Assembly: GCA_905479515.1 (NCBI GenBank)
Contig: CAJQMX010000005.1
Span: 1 to 51,858 of the forward strand
Direction: 5' to 3'
Source: an uncultured Parasphingopyxis sp.
Lineage (GTDB): Bacteria; Pseudomonadota; Alphaproteobacteria; Sphingomonadales; Sphingomonadaceae
Length of the DNA stretch: 51,858 nt
Part shown: one piece after another, positions 35,821-44,178 of the stretch
Layout: each line of letters opens with the position of its first letter
Position numbering within the stretch: the first letter of the stretch is position 1
Position numbers and translations under genes: made by a program
Notes under the pieces: model-generated
What the model saw: the letters and a program-made list of their open reading frames with translations, nothing else
Database searches by the model: none
What the model was told of the DNA's origin: nothing

Positions 35821-36285
35821 ATGACCAATTATGCAATTTGTGAGGATGACCTTGCCGGGCCGGAAATCAGAGCGCTCCTAACGTTCCATCTTTCCGAAAT
35901 GCACCGCCATTCGCCTGAGGAAAGCGTCCATGCCATGCCAATTGCCCGCTTGCGGGGCCCGGATGTTACCTTCTGGTCACTTTGGGATGACGGCGCCCTT
36001 GCCGGATGCGGCGCGCTCAAACAGCTTGATGCCGGTCATGGTGAGCTGAAATCCATGCGCACGGACCCCGCATTTTTGCGGCGCGGTGTTGGAGAGGCGA
36101 TCTTGCTACATCTGATCGCGGAAGGGCAGAGGCGCGGCTATGCGCGGCTCAGCCTTGAAACGGGAAGGCCCGCTCCATTCGCCGCCGCCCAAGCGCTTTA
36201 CCGCAAGCATGGCTTTGAAGAATGCCCGCCTTTTGCGGACTATCGTGAGGACGCTTTCTCGATGTGCATGACGCGGACCATCTAA
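35821..36285 (+). CDS. GNAT N-acetyltransferase
   Basis: 154 residues from ATG 35821, with AGGA about eight bases upstream; a longer reading from 35674 is not supported. HLSEMHRHSPEESVHAM at the start and SMRTDPAFLRRGVGEAILLHLIAEGQRRGYARLSLETGR around residues 70-120 carry the acetyl-CoA loop (RRGVGEA). This resembles the PhnO/YsnE-type of acetyltransferase. The substrate is unknown. Confidence 0.87.
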   Translation: MTNYAICEDDLAGPEIRALLTFHLSEMHRHSPEESVHAMPIARLRGPDVTFWSLWDDGALAGCGALKQLDAGHGELKSMRTDPAFLRRGVGEAILLHLIAEGQRRGYARLSLETGRPAPFAAAQALYRKHGFEECPPFADYREDAFSMCMTRTI

Positions 36286-36372
36286 ACGCGCGGCAGCCGC
36301 GATATTAACCGACTCTTCACCATAAAAACCTAGAAAGCAGAACAGCATATCGGATCGAGGTTGGAGGAAGGC

Positions 36373-37611
36373 TTGGCAGATTTGAAGGACAGGCTTTTCG
36401 GCGCGCTGTTTCGGCGAGCCCGGTCCTTCGGGGCGTGGTCCTTTGGGTTCCAATCCTTTGGGTCGATGCCGGATGACGTCAAGCAGCGCCTGACATCGGT
36501 GCAGGTTGAACGCGCGCTCGAACATGTGCCGATGATCTATGCGGTCGCCTTGTTCAACATCACGTTGATCATGGTTCTTTGCTTTCACATGGGACTTCCG
36601 GCTTCCAGCTATTCCTGGATGGGCGTCGTCGCAATTATCTCGTTCATTCGCATGATCCTGTGGATCAGAAAGGCGCGCTCCCCTAAAAAATTGCGTAATC
36701 CACACCAATTGCTCCGCAACCTTTCCCGGGTTTCACTCGGAATGATTTGTGGGCTGAGCGCCTGGTCGGTCTATGCGCTGACGACTGATATTTTCGGTGA
36801 CATGATCCTGATACCGGTATCTCTGGTGTTCGGGTCTACCTGTATTGCCCATTGTCTGGCACCCATCAGGAAGGTGGCGATCAGTGTGCTTATCATTGGT
36901 GTCGTGCCCGCTGCGGCTTTCATGATGCTCTGGGGAGACTTCGAAAGCATCATTCTCGGCGCGAGCATGCTCTCGATCGCCTTGCTGATGACGATTTTCC
37001 TTTCCGAGAGCTATCAACGCATTGTCGACGGGATCGTGATGGAAGAACAGATCCGCACGCTGGCCAACACCGATCCGCTGACCGGTCTCGCCAATCGCCG
37101 GGCGATCATGGATGCGCTGAACAGGGCCGATGCGGAAAAGGCATCCTATGCCATCGCCATGCTTGATCTCGATGGATTCAAACAGATTAACGATAGCCTT
37201 GGCCATCATATCGGCGACGCCCTGCTGCAAACCGTGGCTGCCCGGCTGACCAAGGCCGCGCTTCCAGCTGAATATGTTGGTCGGATGGGCGGCGATGAAT
37301 TCATCATCCTCATGCCTGGAGCCACCGGTTCGGGGGAAGCCGCAGCGCGAACGACGGCACTGCTCGGCGCGCTGTGCACCCCCGCGCATATTGAGGGCGA
37401 ACGACTGACGCTGGCGGGAAGCATTGGCTATGCGCTCTATCCGAAACACGGGCTGGACTCCGAAGCGGTTCTGATTGCGGCTGACGATGCGCTCTATGAG
37501 GCAAAACGGATGCGCAACAATTCCGATTGTGGAGCGGACGAAGCACAGCGCAATCAGGGTGATCCGGAAAGCCAATTTGGATCCGGCTTTGGCGCTCAGA
37601 ATGCCGCGTGA
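36373..37611 (+). CDS. Membrane-bound GGDEF protein (diguanylate cyclase)
   Basis: 412 residues from TTG 36373; GGAGG lies about five bases upstream, though TTG 36361 and TTG 36382 are possible. An N-terminal stretch repeats SFG three times (SFGAWSFGFQSFGS). Five or six TM helices follow (about residues 60-220; MASE-like sensor), then GGDEF with NTDPLTGLANRRAIMDAL, LDLDGFKQINDSLGH and the intact signature RMGGDEF. It makes cyclic di-GMP from two GTP. No RxxD inhibitory site is present five residues before GGDEF, so it should lack product inhibition. The input signal is unknown. Confidence 0.88.
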   Translation: MADLKDRLFGALFRRARSFGAWSFGFQSFGSMPDDVKQRLTSVQVERALEHVPMIYAVALFNITLIMVLCFHMGLPASSYSWMGVVAIISFIRMILWIRKARSPKKLRNPHQLLRNLSRVSLGMICGLSAWSVYALTTDIFGDMILIPVSLVFGSTCIAHCLAPIRKVAISVLIIGVVPAAAFMMLWGDFESIILGASMLSIALLMTIFLSESYQRIVDGIVMEEQIRTLANTDPLTGLANRRAIMDALNRADAEKASYAIAMLDLDGFKQINDSLGHHIGDALLQTVAARLTKAALPAEYVGRMGGDEFIILMPGATGSGEAAARTTALLGALCTPAHIEGERLTLAGSIGYALYPKHGLDSEAVLIAADDALYEAKRMRNNSDCGADEAQRNQGDPESQFGSGFGAQNAA

Positions 37612-37733
37612 CCAATTGGGTCCGCGACTGTCGTTGCCAGTGGCACCCAATCTCCTTGTCACCTGAGGGCCCGCTCGGCCATGCCGAAGCCCGTCGCTTG
37701 CCAAGCCGGGCCTTACGCGCCAGTAATTTTCCT

Positions 37734-38984
37734 ATGAACATGAACAGGCGCGAATTCGTGGCGATCAGCGCAATCGCCGGAGCGGCCATATTGTCGCCTT
37801 TTCCATCATGGGCACAGCGAGCGGCGGAAGGGCTTTCCCCGATGACCGGCGATGTCGTGCCGATTTCGCCTGACGAACATCAGGCCCGCATTGCGCGCGC
37901 GCAGGAATTGATGGCCGAACAGGGGTTGGCCGCGCTGCTGATCGAGCCGGGCGCGTCACTCACCTATTTCACCGGCGTCCAATGGCGGCGTAGCGAGCGG
38001 CTGACAGCAGCGGTGATTCCCGCTTCTGGCGATGCGATTATTGTCACGCCGCATTTTGAAGAACCATCGGTGCGCGAAAGCCTGAAAGTGCCGGCCGAAA
38101 TCCGCGTCTGGAATGAGCATGAGGATCCGTTGGCGCTGGTCGCCGCTTTTCTTGGTGAGCAAGCAATGCCCGGCCCGGTCGGGATTGAGGAAACTGTGCG
38201 GTTCTTCGCCGTGGAGGGATTGCGAAGCGCCATGCCGGGTGTCGAAATCCGGCCCGGTGCCCCGGTTGTGCGGGGCTGCCGAATGATCAAATCCGCACAC
38301 GAAATCGCGCTGATGCAAAAGGCGTCGGACATCACGATGGCTGCCTATCGCCACACCTATCCGCGTATCGAGGCGGGTATGACGCCGGCTGATATCGCGG
38401 CGATCATGGGGGCTGCGACACGTGCGCTGGGCGGCGGGCGCGGCTTCGAGCTGATCCTGCTCGGTGAGGCAAGCGCCTATCCGCATGGATCGGGCCAGCC
38501 GCAAGCGGTTCGTGAGGGCGAAGTCGTGCTGATGGATTGCGGCTGCAATGTCGAAGGCTATCAGTCCGATATCTCGCGCACCTTCGTGTTCGGGGAGGCT
38601 GATGCCGAAACACGCCGCGTCTGGAGCGAAATGCACCGCGGCCAGCAAATCGCCAACGAAGCCGCACATATCGGCCGCACCGCAGGCAGTGTCGATGATG
38701 CCGTGCGCAGCTATTATGAAAGCCTTGGCTATGGCCCCGGCTATATACTGCCCGGCCTCTCTCACCGCACCGGGCATGGCATTGGCATGGACGGGCATGA
38801 GCCGGTGAACCTGGTGCATGGCGAGGAAACACCACTGGCGCCCGGCATGTGTTTCTCCAACGAGCCGGGCATTTACGTCCCGGGCGGCTTCGGCATCCGG
38901 ATCGAAGATTGTTTCCATATGACCGAAGCCGGGCCGCAATGGTTTTCGGCGCCGCCACCTTCGATCGACGATCCGTTCGGCTGA
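37734..38984 (+). CDS. Tat-exported M24 metallopeptidase (Xaa-Pro aminopeptidase type)
   Basis: 416 residues from ATG 37734 (ATG 37740 is equally possible). NRREFVAISAIAGAAIL is a twin-arginine signal, so the enzyme is folded and loaded with metal before export. The creatinase N-terminal domain precedes the pita-bread fold; metal ligands are Asp in VVLMDCGCNVEG and SDISRTFVFG, His in SHRTGHGIGMDGHEP, and Glu in FSNEPGIYVPGGFGIRIED. It releases N-terminal residues before proline in the periplasm. No clear ribosome site precedes either ATG. Confidence 0.93.
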   Translation: MNMNRREFVAISAIAGAAILSPFPSWAQRAAEGLSPMTGDVVPISPDEHQARIARAQELMAEQGLAALLIEPGASLTYFTGVQWRRSERLTAAVIPASGDAIIVTPHFEEPSVRESLKVPAEIRVWNEHEDPLALVAAFLGEQAMPGPVGIEETVRFFAVEGLRSAMPGVEIRPGAPVVRGCRMIKSAHEIALMQKASDITMAAYRHTYPRIEAGMTPADIAAIMGAATRALGGGRGFELILLGEASAYPHGSGQPQAVREGEVVLMDCGCNVEGYQSDISRTFVFGEADAETRRVWSEMHRGQQIANEAAHIGRTAGSVDDAVRSYYESLGYGPGYILPGLSHRTGHGIGMDGHEPVNLVHGEETPLAPGMCFSNEPGIYVPGGFGIRIEDCFHMTEAGPQWFSAPPPSIDDPFG

Positions 38985-39042
38985 TCCGGGGTAGCGAAAA
39001 CCGCGACTTCCCCTTGTAACGCGAAGCGCCTATATCGCAGCC

Positions 39043-40167
39043 ATGTCATTACGCCCCTGGAGAGATATTGCCCGGCGCCAGTCGCGCCAGATCATGGTTG
39101 GCAGCGTGCCGGTTGGCGGCGACGCGCCGATCACCGTGCAGACGATGACGAACACGCCGACATCCGATGCCAAGGCCACGATCGACCAGATCCGGCGCTG
39201 CGAAGAGGCCGGTGTCGATATCATCCGCGTTTCCTGTCCGGATGTGGAATCCACGGCGGCGATGAAACAGATCGTCCGCGCCTCCAAGGTGCCGATCGTC
39301 GCGGATATCCATTTCCATTATAAACGCGCGCTGGAAGCGGCAGATGCGGGGGCGGCGTGTTTGCGCATCAACCCCGGCAATATTGGCAGCGAAAGCCGCG
39401 TGAAGGAAGTGATTGCGGCGGCCAAGGCCAATGGCTGCGCGATCCGCATTGGCGTTAACGGCGGCAGCCTCGAAAAAGATCTGCTCGAAAAATATGGCGA
39501 ACCCTGCCCGGAGGCGCTTGTCGAAAGCGCGCTCGATCACATCAAGATTCTCCAGGATCATGATTTTCACGAGTTCAAGGTTGCGGTGAAGGCGTCGGAC
39601 CATTTCCTCGCTGTCGCGGCCTATCAACAGCTTGCCGAAACCGTCGATTGCCCGCTCCATCTCGGAATTACCGAAGCGGGCGGCCTGATCGGCGGCACGG
39701 TGAAAAGCGCAATCGGCATCGGCTCTCTGCTCTGGTTCGGCATTGGCGATACGATCCGGGTTTCGCTTTCAGCCGAGCCCGAAGAAGAAGTGCGCGTCGG
39801 ATATGAAATCTTGAAGACGCTGGGTATCCGCACACGCGGCGTGCGCGTTGTTTCCTGCCCAAGCTGCGCGCGGCAGGGCTTTGACGTTATCCGCACCGTT
39901 CAAACGCTTGAAGAGCGTCTTCAGCATATCCACACACCGCTCTCGCTCTCGGTCCTTGGCTGCGTCGTCAACGGACCCGGCGAAGCGCGCGAAACCGATA
40001 TCGGCATCACCGGCGGCGGTGCGGGCAAGCATATGGTCTATCTTTCCGGCGTTACCGATCATCATGTCCAGAATGATGATATGGTCGAGCATATCGTCGC
40101 GCTGGTGGAAGCCAAGGCGGCCGAGATTGAGGCGGCAAATGCGGAGACGGCTGAGGCAGCGGAGTAA
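39043..40167 (+). CDS. ispG: 4-hydroxy-3-methylbut-2-enyl diphosphate synthase IspG
   Basis: 374 residues. [29 protein letters not shown] is the family start; the iron-sulfur ligands are the two Cys of [11 protein letters not shown] and the Cys in [11 protein letters not shown]. It converts MEcPP to HMBPP in the non-mevalonate isoprenoid pathway. The thioredoxin-like lipoprotein follows after two bases. Confidence 0.97.
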   Translation: MSLRPWRDIARRQSRQIMVGSVPVGGDAPITVQTMTNTPTSDAKATIDQIRRCEEAGVDIIRVSCPDVESTAAMKQIVRASKVPIVADIHFHYKRALEAADAGAACLRINPGNIGSESRVKEVIAAAKANGCAIRIGVNGGSLEKDLLEKYGEPCPEALVESALDHIKILQDHDFHEFKVAVKASDHFLAVAAYQQLAETVDCPLHLGITEAGGLIGGTVKSAIGIGSLLWFGIGDTIRVSLSAEPEEEVRVGYEILKTLGIRTRGVRVVSCPSCARQGFDVIRTVQTLEERLQHIHTPLSLSVLGCVVNGPGEARETDIGITGGGAGKHMVYLSGVTDHHVQNDDMVEHIVALVEAKAAEIEAANAETAEAAE

Positions 40168-40169
40168 CA

Positions 40170-40676
40170 ATGCGTATCGCTGCCATGGCCAGCCTGTTTC
40201 TGGCCCTTACCTTCGCCGCCTGCGCGCCCGCCCCGCAAACCGGCCATGCGCCGCCCGACCATCCCGAGGCTGCTCTTTACGAAGCGGGCCGCGATGCCAT
40301 GGCCGATGTCGATGACGCGCTTGTCAGAGCGGCGGAGCGGGATACGCGTGTTCTTCTCGTGATGGGAGCGAACTGGTGTCACGATAGCCGCGGTCTGGCC
40401 GGCTGGCTGAGCACGCCGCGCTTCGCCCGGATGATCCATGCCCGGTACGAGCTTGTCTATATTGATGTGGGAATCCCACAGACGGGAGAGGGCCGCAATA
40501 TCGAAATCGCCCAGCGCTTTGGCATAGACGATATAATCGGCACGCCCACCGTCCTGATCCTGTCGCCCGATGGCGCGCTGCTCAACGCCGAAACCGCAGC
40601 GACATGGCGCAATGCGGCGAGCCGTTCAGAAGGCGAGATTTTCGAGTATTTCATGCAGTTTGAGCCCGAAGGCTAA
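40170..40676 (+). CDS. Thioredoxin-fold lipoprotein with a CxxS site
   Basis: 168 residues. Signal peptide with lipobox TFAAC-A; a Pro-rich linker follows. LLVMGANWCHDSRGLAGWLSTP is the thioredoxin active-site region but with C-H-D-S instead of C-x-x-C; the cis-proline region is IIGTPTVLILSPDG. With one cysteine it may act as a monothiol carrier or isomerase-like binder. It is two bases from ispG and so in the same transcript; why an exported protein follows a cytoplasmic iron-sulfur enzyme is unclear. Confidence 0.85.
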   Translation: MRIAAMASLFLALTFAACAPAPQTGHAPPDHPEAALYEAGRDAMADVDDALVRAAERDTRVLLVMGANWCHDSRGLAGWLSTPRFARMIHARYELVYIDVGIPQTGEGRNIEIAQRFGIDDIIGTPTVLILSPDGALLNAETAATWRNAASRSEGEIFEYFMQFEPEG

Positions 40677-40682
40677 CCGCGG

Positions 40683-41207
40683 CTAATCGCGCACTTTCTC
40701 CAATGCGGTCTGTGGCATTGGAAGGCTTTCAGCATATAGCCATTCCAAGCTGTTTTTGATGTGGTCGGGCTTCACGTCCGTAAGCATCTGGGTAGCCAGT
40801 GCCGCAAGCGATACCGATGCCAGTTCTTTGCGAAAAGTCTTTTCAGCGTGCCGGAAAGCAGCGGCGATCCCGCAGGCGGTTCGGCAGTCTTTGGCATCCA
40901 ATCCACAGGGGCCATTTTGCCTGACCTCGGTACATCGGAAGATTGAAGCGGGGCCTTCTATCGCAGCGGTGATATCCCAAAGCGAAATATCGCTTGCCGA
41001 TTTGGTCAACCGATACCCTCCCTGTGCCCCGCGTGACGATATGACGAGGTCCGCTCGCCGCATCGCTTGCAGCTGTTTGGCGAGATAGGCTGGCGGCACG
41101 CCCAGATACACCGCCAGTCTTTCCGCTCTGATTCCATGGCCATCGGGCAGGCCGACCATCAGGATCGCTGCATGCGCTGCCCATTCCACACCATTTGATA
41201 GTCGCAC
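40683..41207 (-). CDS. Rrf2-family transcriptional regulator
   Basis: 174 residues from GTG 41207, where the family start (V/M)RLSNGVEWAAHA appears with GAGG nine bases upstream; ATGs further up lack ribosome sites. The winged helix-turn-helix (residues about 22-68, ending RGAQGGYRL) is followed by a cluster of four cysteines (Cys92, 101, 108, 112). Rrf2 members with clustered Cys bind iron-sulfur clusters and sense NO, oxygen, iron or cluster status (NsrR, IscR, RirA, RsrR). The four-Cys spacing here is not the standard three-Cys pattern, so the signal is open. The gene is divergent from the membrane-AhpD gene, with a palindrome between them. Confidence 0.92.
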   Translation of the reverse strand: MRLSNGVEWAAHAAILMVGLPDGHGIRAERLAVYLGVPPAYLAKQLQAMRRADLVISSRGAQGGYRLTKSASDISLWDITAAIEGPASIFRCTEVRQNGPCGLDAKDCRTACGIAAAFRHAEKTFRKELASVSLAALATQMLTDVKPDHIKNSLEWLYAESLPMPQTALEKVRD

Positions 41208-41270
41208 CTGATCCTCGCACCGATAGTTGATCTTACCGCAACATATCTGGTTTTCCATTGACATCAAATC

Positions 41271-41295
41271 AATTAGGATATTTATTATCCGAATT
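41271..41295. promoter_or_regulatory. Candidate Rrf2 operator
   Basis: An AT-rich palindrome: arm AATTAGGATA (41271-41280) and arm TATCCGAATT (41286-41295) around a five-base centre match at 9 of 10 positions. It lies between the divergent regulator (start 41207) and the membrane-AhpD gene (start 41369), 64 and 74 bases from the starts. The position and symmetry suit a dimeric winged-helix regulator; binding is inferred. Confidence 0.5.
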
Positions 41296-41368
41296 AAATC
41301 GGGCTAACGGATACACTGGCCATGTTGCGCTGAAACCGTTGCTCACCAAACATTGGGGAGGATTAATC

Positions 41369-42301
41369 ATGGCAACTGGACCTTCAGACTTCCTCGACCG
41401 TATCGTCCAGGCGCTGATCTGGATCGCGCTTCTCTTCAGCCTCGCGAACGGCGCGTTCATGCTGTTTGATCCGATGGGCTGGTATTATGCGATCCCCACC
41501 ATTCGCGCGACGGGGCCAGCGAATACGCATTTCATCGCCGATATTGGCATTGCCTATATCGGGTGCGGGATCATTCTCCTTTATGCTGTGCGCAATATCC
41601 GGATGCGCTGGCTTGCAGCGCTGGCGGGTGGTTTCTGGTTGATGGCGCACGGCGGATTGCATCTCTACGAGCTGATGGCCGGTATTTGTTCATCGGATCG
41701 CTTCTGGAAGGATGCGCCCGGCACGATCGGGGTGCCGCTGCTGGTTTTGATTGCAGTAGCCATCCTCTTCGTGCGCCAGCGAATTGCACCGGCTGGCCTG
41801 CCCAAGGCCATGTTCCTGAACTTCGCCGACCGGACGATCCCGGAAGATAGCCAATATCTGCATGAGATCGCCACCGCGCCAGGCCATGCGATTGAGAAAT
41901 TTATGCATTTCATGCCAGCAAGCAATCATCGTCATGCCGCGCCGCCCAGTCTGGTCGTCGCCGCCTGTATCGGTGCCGTGCTCGTTGAAGATTGTGGGCC
42001 ATGTGCCCTAATCTCTGCCAGGGGCGGCCTTGCCGATGGGGTGCCGCGCGATGTGCTAAACGCTGCGCTGGCGGGCGGCGGGGGCCTGCAGCCCGATGAT
42101 GCGCTGGCATTCCGATTTGGCGAAGCGATTGCGCGGCATGACGTGGACGTCAGTGAGCTGGGCGATGCCATCGAAAGCCGTTTTGGCCGCACTGTGCGTC
42201 TAGAACTGACCCTGGCGGCGGCAATGGTGCGGGCTTATCCGGCGATGAAGCGCGGGCTGGGGCTGGCCAAAGCCTGCTCCATGACCAAGCTCGCGATCTA
42301 G
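41369..42301 (+). CDS. Four-helix membrane protein fused to an AhpD-like domain
   Basis: 310 residues from ATG 41369, with GGGGAGG upstream. Residues 11-136 contain four TM helices (FSLANGAFML, IGIAYIGCGIILLY, WLAALAGGFWLM, VPLLVLIAVAILFV). Residues about 150-305 look like a carboxymuconolactone decarboxylase/AhpD fold: HEIATAPGHAIEKFMHFM, then VEDCGPCALISARGG with Cys209-Gly-Pro-Cys212. AhpD reduces peroxidases by a CxxC pair; the proton-relay histidine between the cysteines is replaced by Pro, and the following His is Ala. The domain probably faces the cytoplasm. I know no such fusion as a described protein. It is probably controlled by the divergent Rrf2 protein. Confidence 0.75.
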   Translation: MATGPSDFLDRIVQALIWIALLFSLANGAFMLFDPMGWYYAIPTIRATGPANTHFIADIGIAYIGCGIILLYAVRNIRMRWLAALAGGFWLMAHGGLHLYELMAGICSSDRFWKDAPGTIGVPLLVLIAVAILFVRQRIAPAGLPKAMFLNFADRTIPEDSQYLHEIATAPGHAIEKFMHFMPASNHRHAAPPSLVVAACIGAVLVEDCGPCALISARGGLADGVPRDVLNAALAGGGGLQPDDALAFRFGEAIARHDVDVSELGDAIESRFGRTVRLELTLAAAMVRAYPAMKRGLGLAKACSMTKLAI

Positions 42302-42481
42302 TACCTCCAGCGATCGGCCGATCGCAACGGCTCCCAAGCAAGGGGTCGTAGCCGGGCTCTTGCGAAGATGGGGAGCGAAATTGCGCTGCGCTGTCAGTCA
42401 CCCGGGCATTATCCCGGCTGAAATCAGGGGGTATGATTTCGGACCTCGCCGCAAGCCGGGGCTGCAGCTATGGGATCAGTC

Positions 42482-43396
42482 ATGTCTGCACAATCCACGT
42501 CCGACTCGCATAGCATCCTGATGCCCGCACTTATGGTGCTGGCCGGGCTTGCCCTGTTCGCCGGCATGGATGCGGTGATGAAGGGTCTGTCGATAACCAT
42601 GGGCGTATATAATGCCCTGATGTGGCGGTATGTTGCGGGCGTGATCCTGATATCAGTGCTGTATTTCCGGCTTCCGCGAAAATGGCCGAGCGGGAGCGTA
42701 ATGCGGCTGTACCTGATCCGCGGCGTGTTGATTGCCATCATGGCGTTCCTGTTTTTCTGGGGGCTGGTGCGCGTGCCGCTTGCCGAAGGGGTCGCACTGT
42801 CTTTCATTGCTCCGCTGCTTGCCCTGTATCTGGCGGCAGTGTTGCTCAAGGAACGGATCGGCAAGGCCACGATTTTCGCGTCCTTGCTCGGGATTGCGGG
42901 GGTTCTGGTGATTGTCGCCGGCAAGATGGAGGGCGATTTCGGGCCCGATGCACAATGGGGTGTCGCCGCGATCCTGCTATCAGCGACGGCCTATGCCTAT
43001 AACCTTGTGCTGCAGAGGCAGTTGGCGTTGATTGCGCCGCCGGTCGAGATCGCCTTTTACCAGAACCTGCTTGTCTTGTTCTGCCTTCTGCCCTTTGCGC
43101 CCTTCCTCGTGATATTCCCGGAAATCGCTCAATGGCCCGCTCTTGGCGGCGCGGCGACCCTCGCGATTGTTTCGCTTCTCTTGGTCACATGGGGCTATGC
43201 CCGGGCCGAAGCGCAGCATCTTGTCAGCCTCGAATATAGTGCCTTTATCTGGGCCGCGATCCTGGGCTGGTACTTCTTTGGAGAGGCGATTACCTGGATG
43301 ACGGTTGCCGGCACGCTATTGATCGTGACAGGCTGCCTGCTTGTCGCGTGGAGGCGGCCCAAAAAGGCCGAGATAGTCGAAGCGGCGGTCGGATAA
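42482..43396 (+). CDS. EamA/DMT-family transporter
   Basis: 304 residues from ATG 42482 (ATG 42470 is possible). Ten predicted TM helices in two EamA repeats: ILMPALMVLAGLALFAGMDAVMK and SLLLVTWGYARAEAQHLV...YFFGEAITWMTVAGTLLIVTGC. The family exports amino acids, purines or other metabolites across the inner membrane; the substrate cannot be told. The 180-base gap before it holds no gene; CCCGGGCATTATCCCGG-like palindromic bases lie there. Confidence 0.88.
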   Translation: MSAQSTSDSHSILMPALMVLAGLALFAGMDAVMKGLSITMGVYNALMWRYVAGVILISVLYFRLPRKWPSGSVMRLYLIRGVLIAIMAFLFFWGLVRVPLAEGVALSFIAPLLALYLAAVLLKERIGKATIFASLLGIAGVLVIVAGKMEGDFGPDAQWGVAAILLSATAYAYNLVLQRQLALIAPPVEIAFYQNLLVLFCLLPFAPFLVIFPEIAQWPALGGAATLAIVSLLLVTWGYARAEAQHLVSLEYSAFIWAAILGWYFFGEAITWMTVAGTLLIVTGCLLVAWRRPKKAEIVEAAVG

Positions 43397-43569
43397 GTTT
43401 GTAGCGGGAGTCGTTGGCCAAACTTTTTGGGAAAAACCGACATGTCGACCGAGTGGGCTGGCGCAGCGATTTCCTGCAAAGGAAATTCTGACAGTCAACG
43501 GCGATCAAAAAAGCCGCGCACTGCATCTCATGTCTTGACCCTTGGCGCGCGGGCGTTCACCAAAACGCC

Positions 43570-44046
43570 ATGACAGACGACACGCCCGACAGCCTGATTC
43601 CCTATGATGAAATCGTGCAGGAGGCCCTGCGCGCGGTTGTCGGTCGGGTGCTGAGCGAAGTTGGCGATGCCGGCGATCTGCCCGGCGAGCATCATTTCTA
43701 TATCACTTTCAAAACGCGCGCACCGGGCGTCGACATTCCCGGCCATCTGATGGAACGGTTTCCGGATGAGATGACAATTGTCCTGCAAAAACGCTTTTGG
43801 GATCTGACAGTAGATGATGAGGGCTTTTCGGTGGGGCTGAGCTTTAGCGATATTCCCTCGACCCTGATCGTGCCGTTCGCGGCGATCACCGGTTTTGTCG
43901 ACCCGGCAGTGAACTTCGCATTGCAGTTTCAGGCGCAAGGCGATGACCATGCGCCCAATGACCATGCCGAGAATGATCCGCCCGCAGCCGAGCCTATCGA
44001 AGACGGCTCCAACGTCGTCGCGGTGGACTTCAAACGGAAAAAATGA
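43570..44046 (+). CDS. sspB: SspB-family ClpXP adaptor (alphaproteobacterial type)
   Basis: 158 residues. IPYDEIVQEALRAVVGRVLSEV at the start and GEHHFYITFKTRAPGVDIPGHLMERFPDEMTIVLQKRFWDL form the ssrA-tag binding beta-barrel; FSVGLSFSDIPSTLIVPFAAITGFVDP continues it. A disordered acidic linker ends in VVAVDFKRKK, the XB motif that docks on ClpX. It delivers ssrA-tagged proteins to ClpXP. No clear ribosome site precedes the ATG. Confidence 0.92.
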   Translation: MTDDTPDSLIPYDEIVQEALRAVVGRVLSEVGDAGDLPGEHHFYITFKTRAPGVDIPGHLMERFPDEMTIVLQKRFWDLTVDDEGFSVGLSFSDIPSTLIVPFAAITGFVDPAVNFALQFQAQGDDHAPNDHAENDPPAAEPIEDGSNVVAVDFKRKK

Positions 44047-44072
44047 CGTCCGAGTCAGGATAAGGAACGTAA

Positions 44073-44154
44073 CCCTGAACATATGTCAGGGTCCACTTCA
44101 CTTCTTGCGATGGTCTCGCGAATTTAGGAGTGGATGCTGAAACACATTCAGCAT
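44073..44154. repeat. Repeat-like pair of inverted repeats before fumC
   Basis: CCCTGA/TCAGGG (44073-44091) and the perfect 8-bp ATGCTGAA (44134-44141) with TTCAGCAT (44147-44154) lie 43 bases apart. The pattern CCCTGAAC...TCAGGG...ATGCTGAAACA...TTCAGCATGACG recurs between genes in sphingomonads, as I recall. An ATG inside it is a false start for fumC. Confidence 0.55.
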
Positions 44155-44178
44155 GACGAAAAAGGCGAGAGAAGCATC

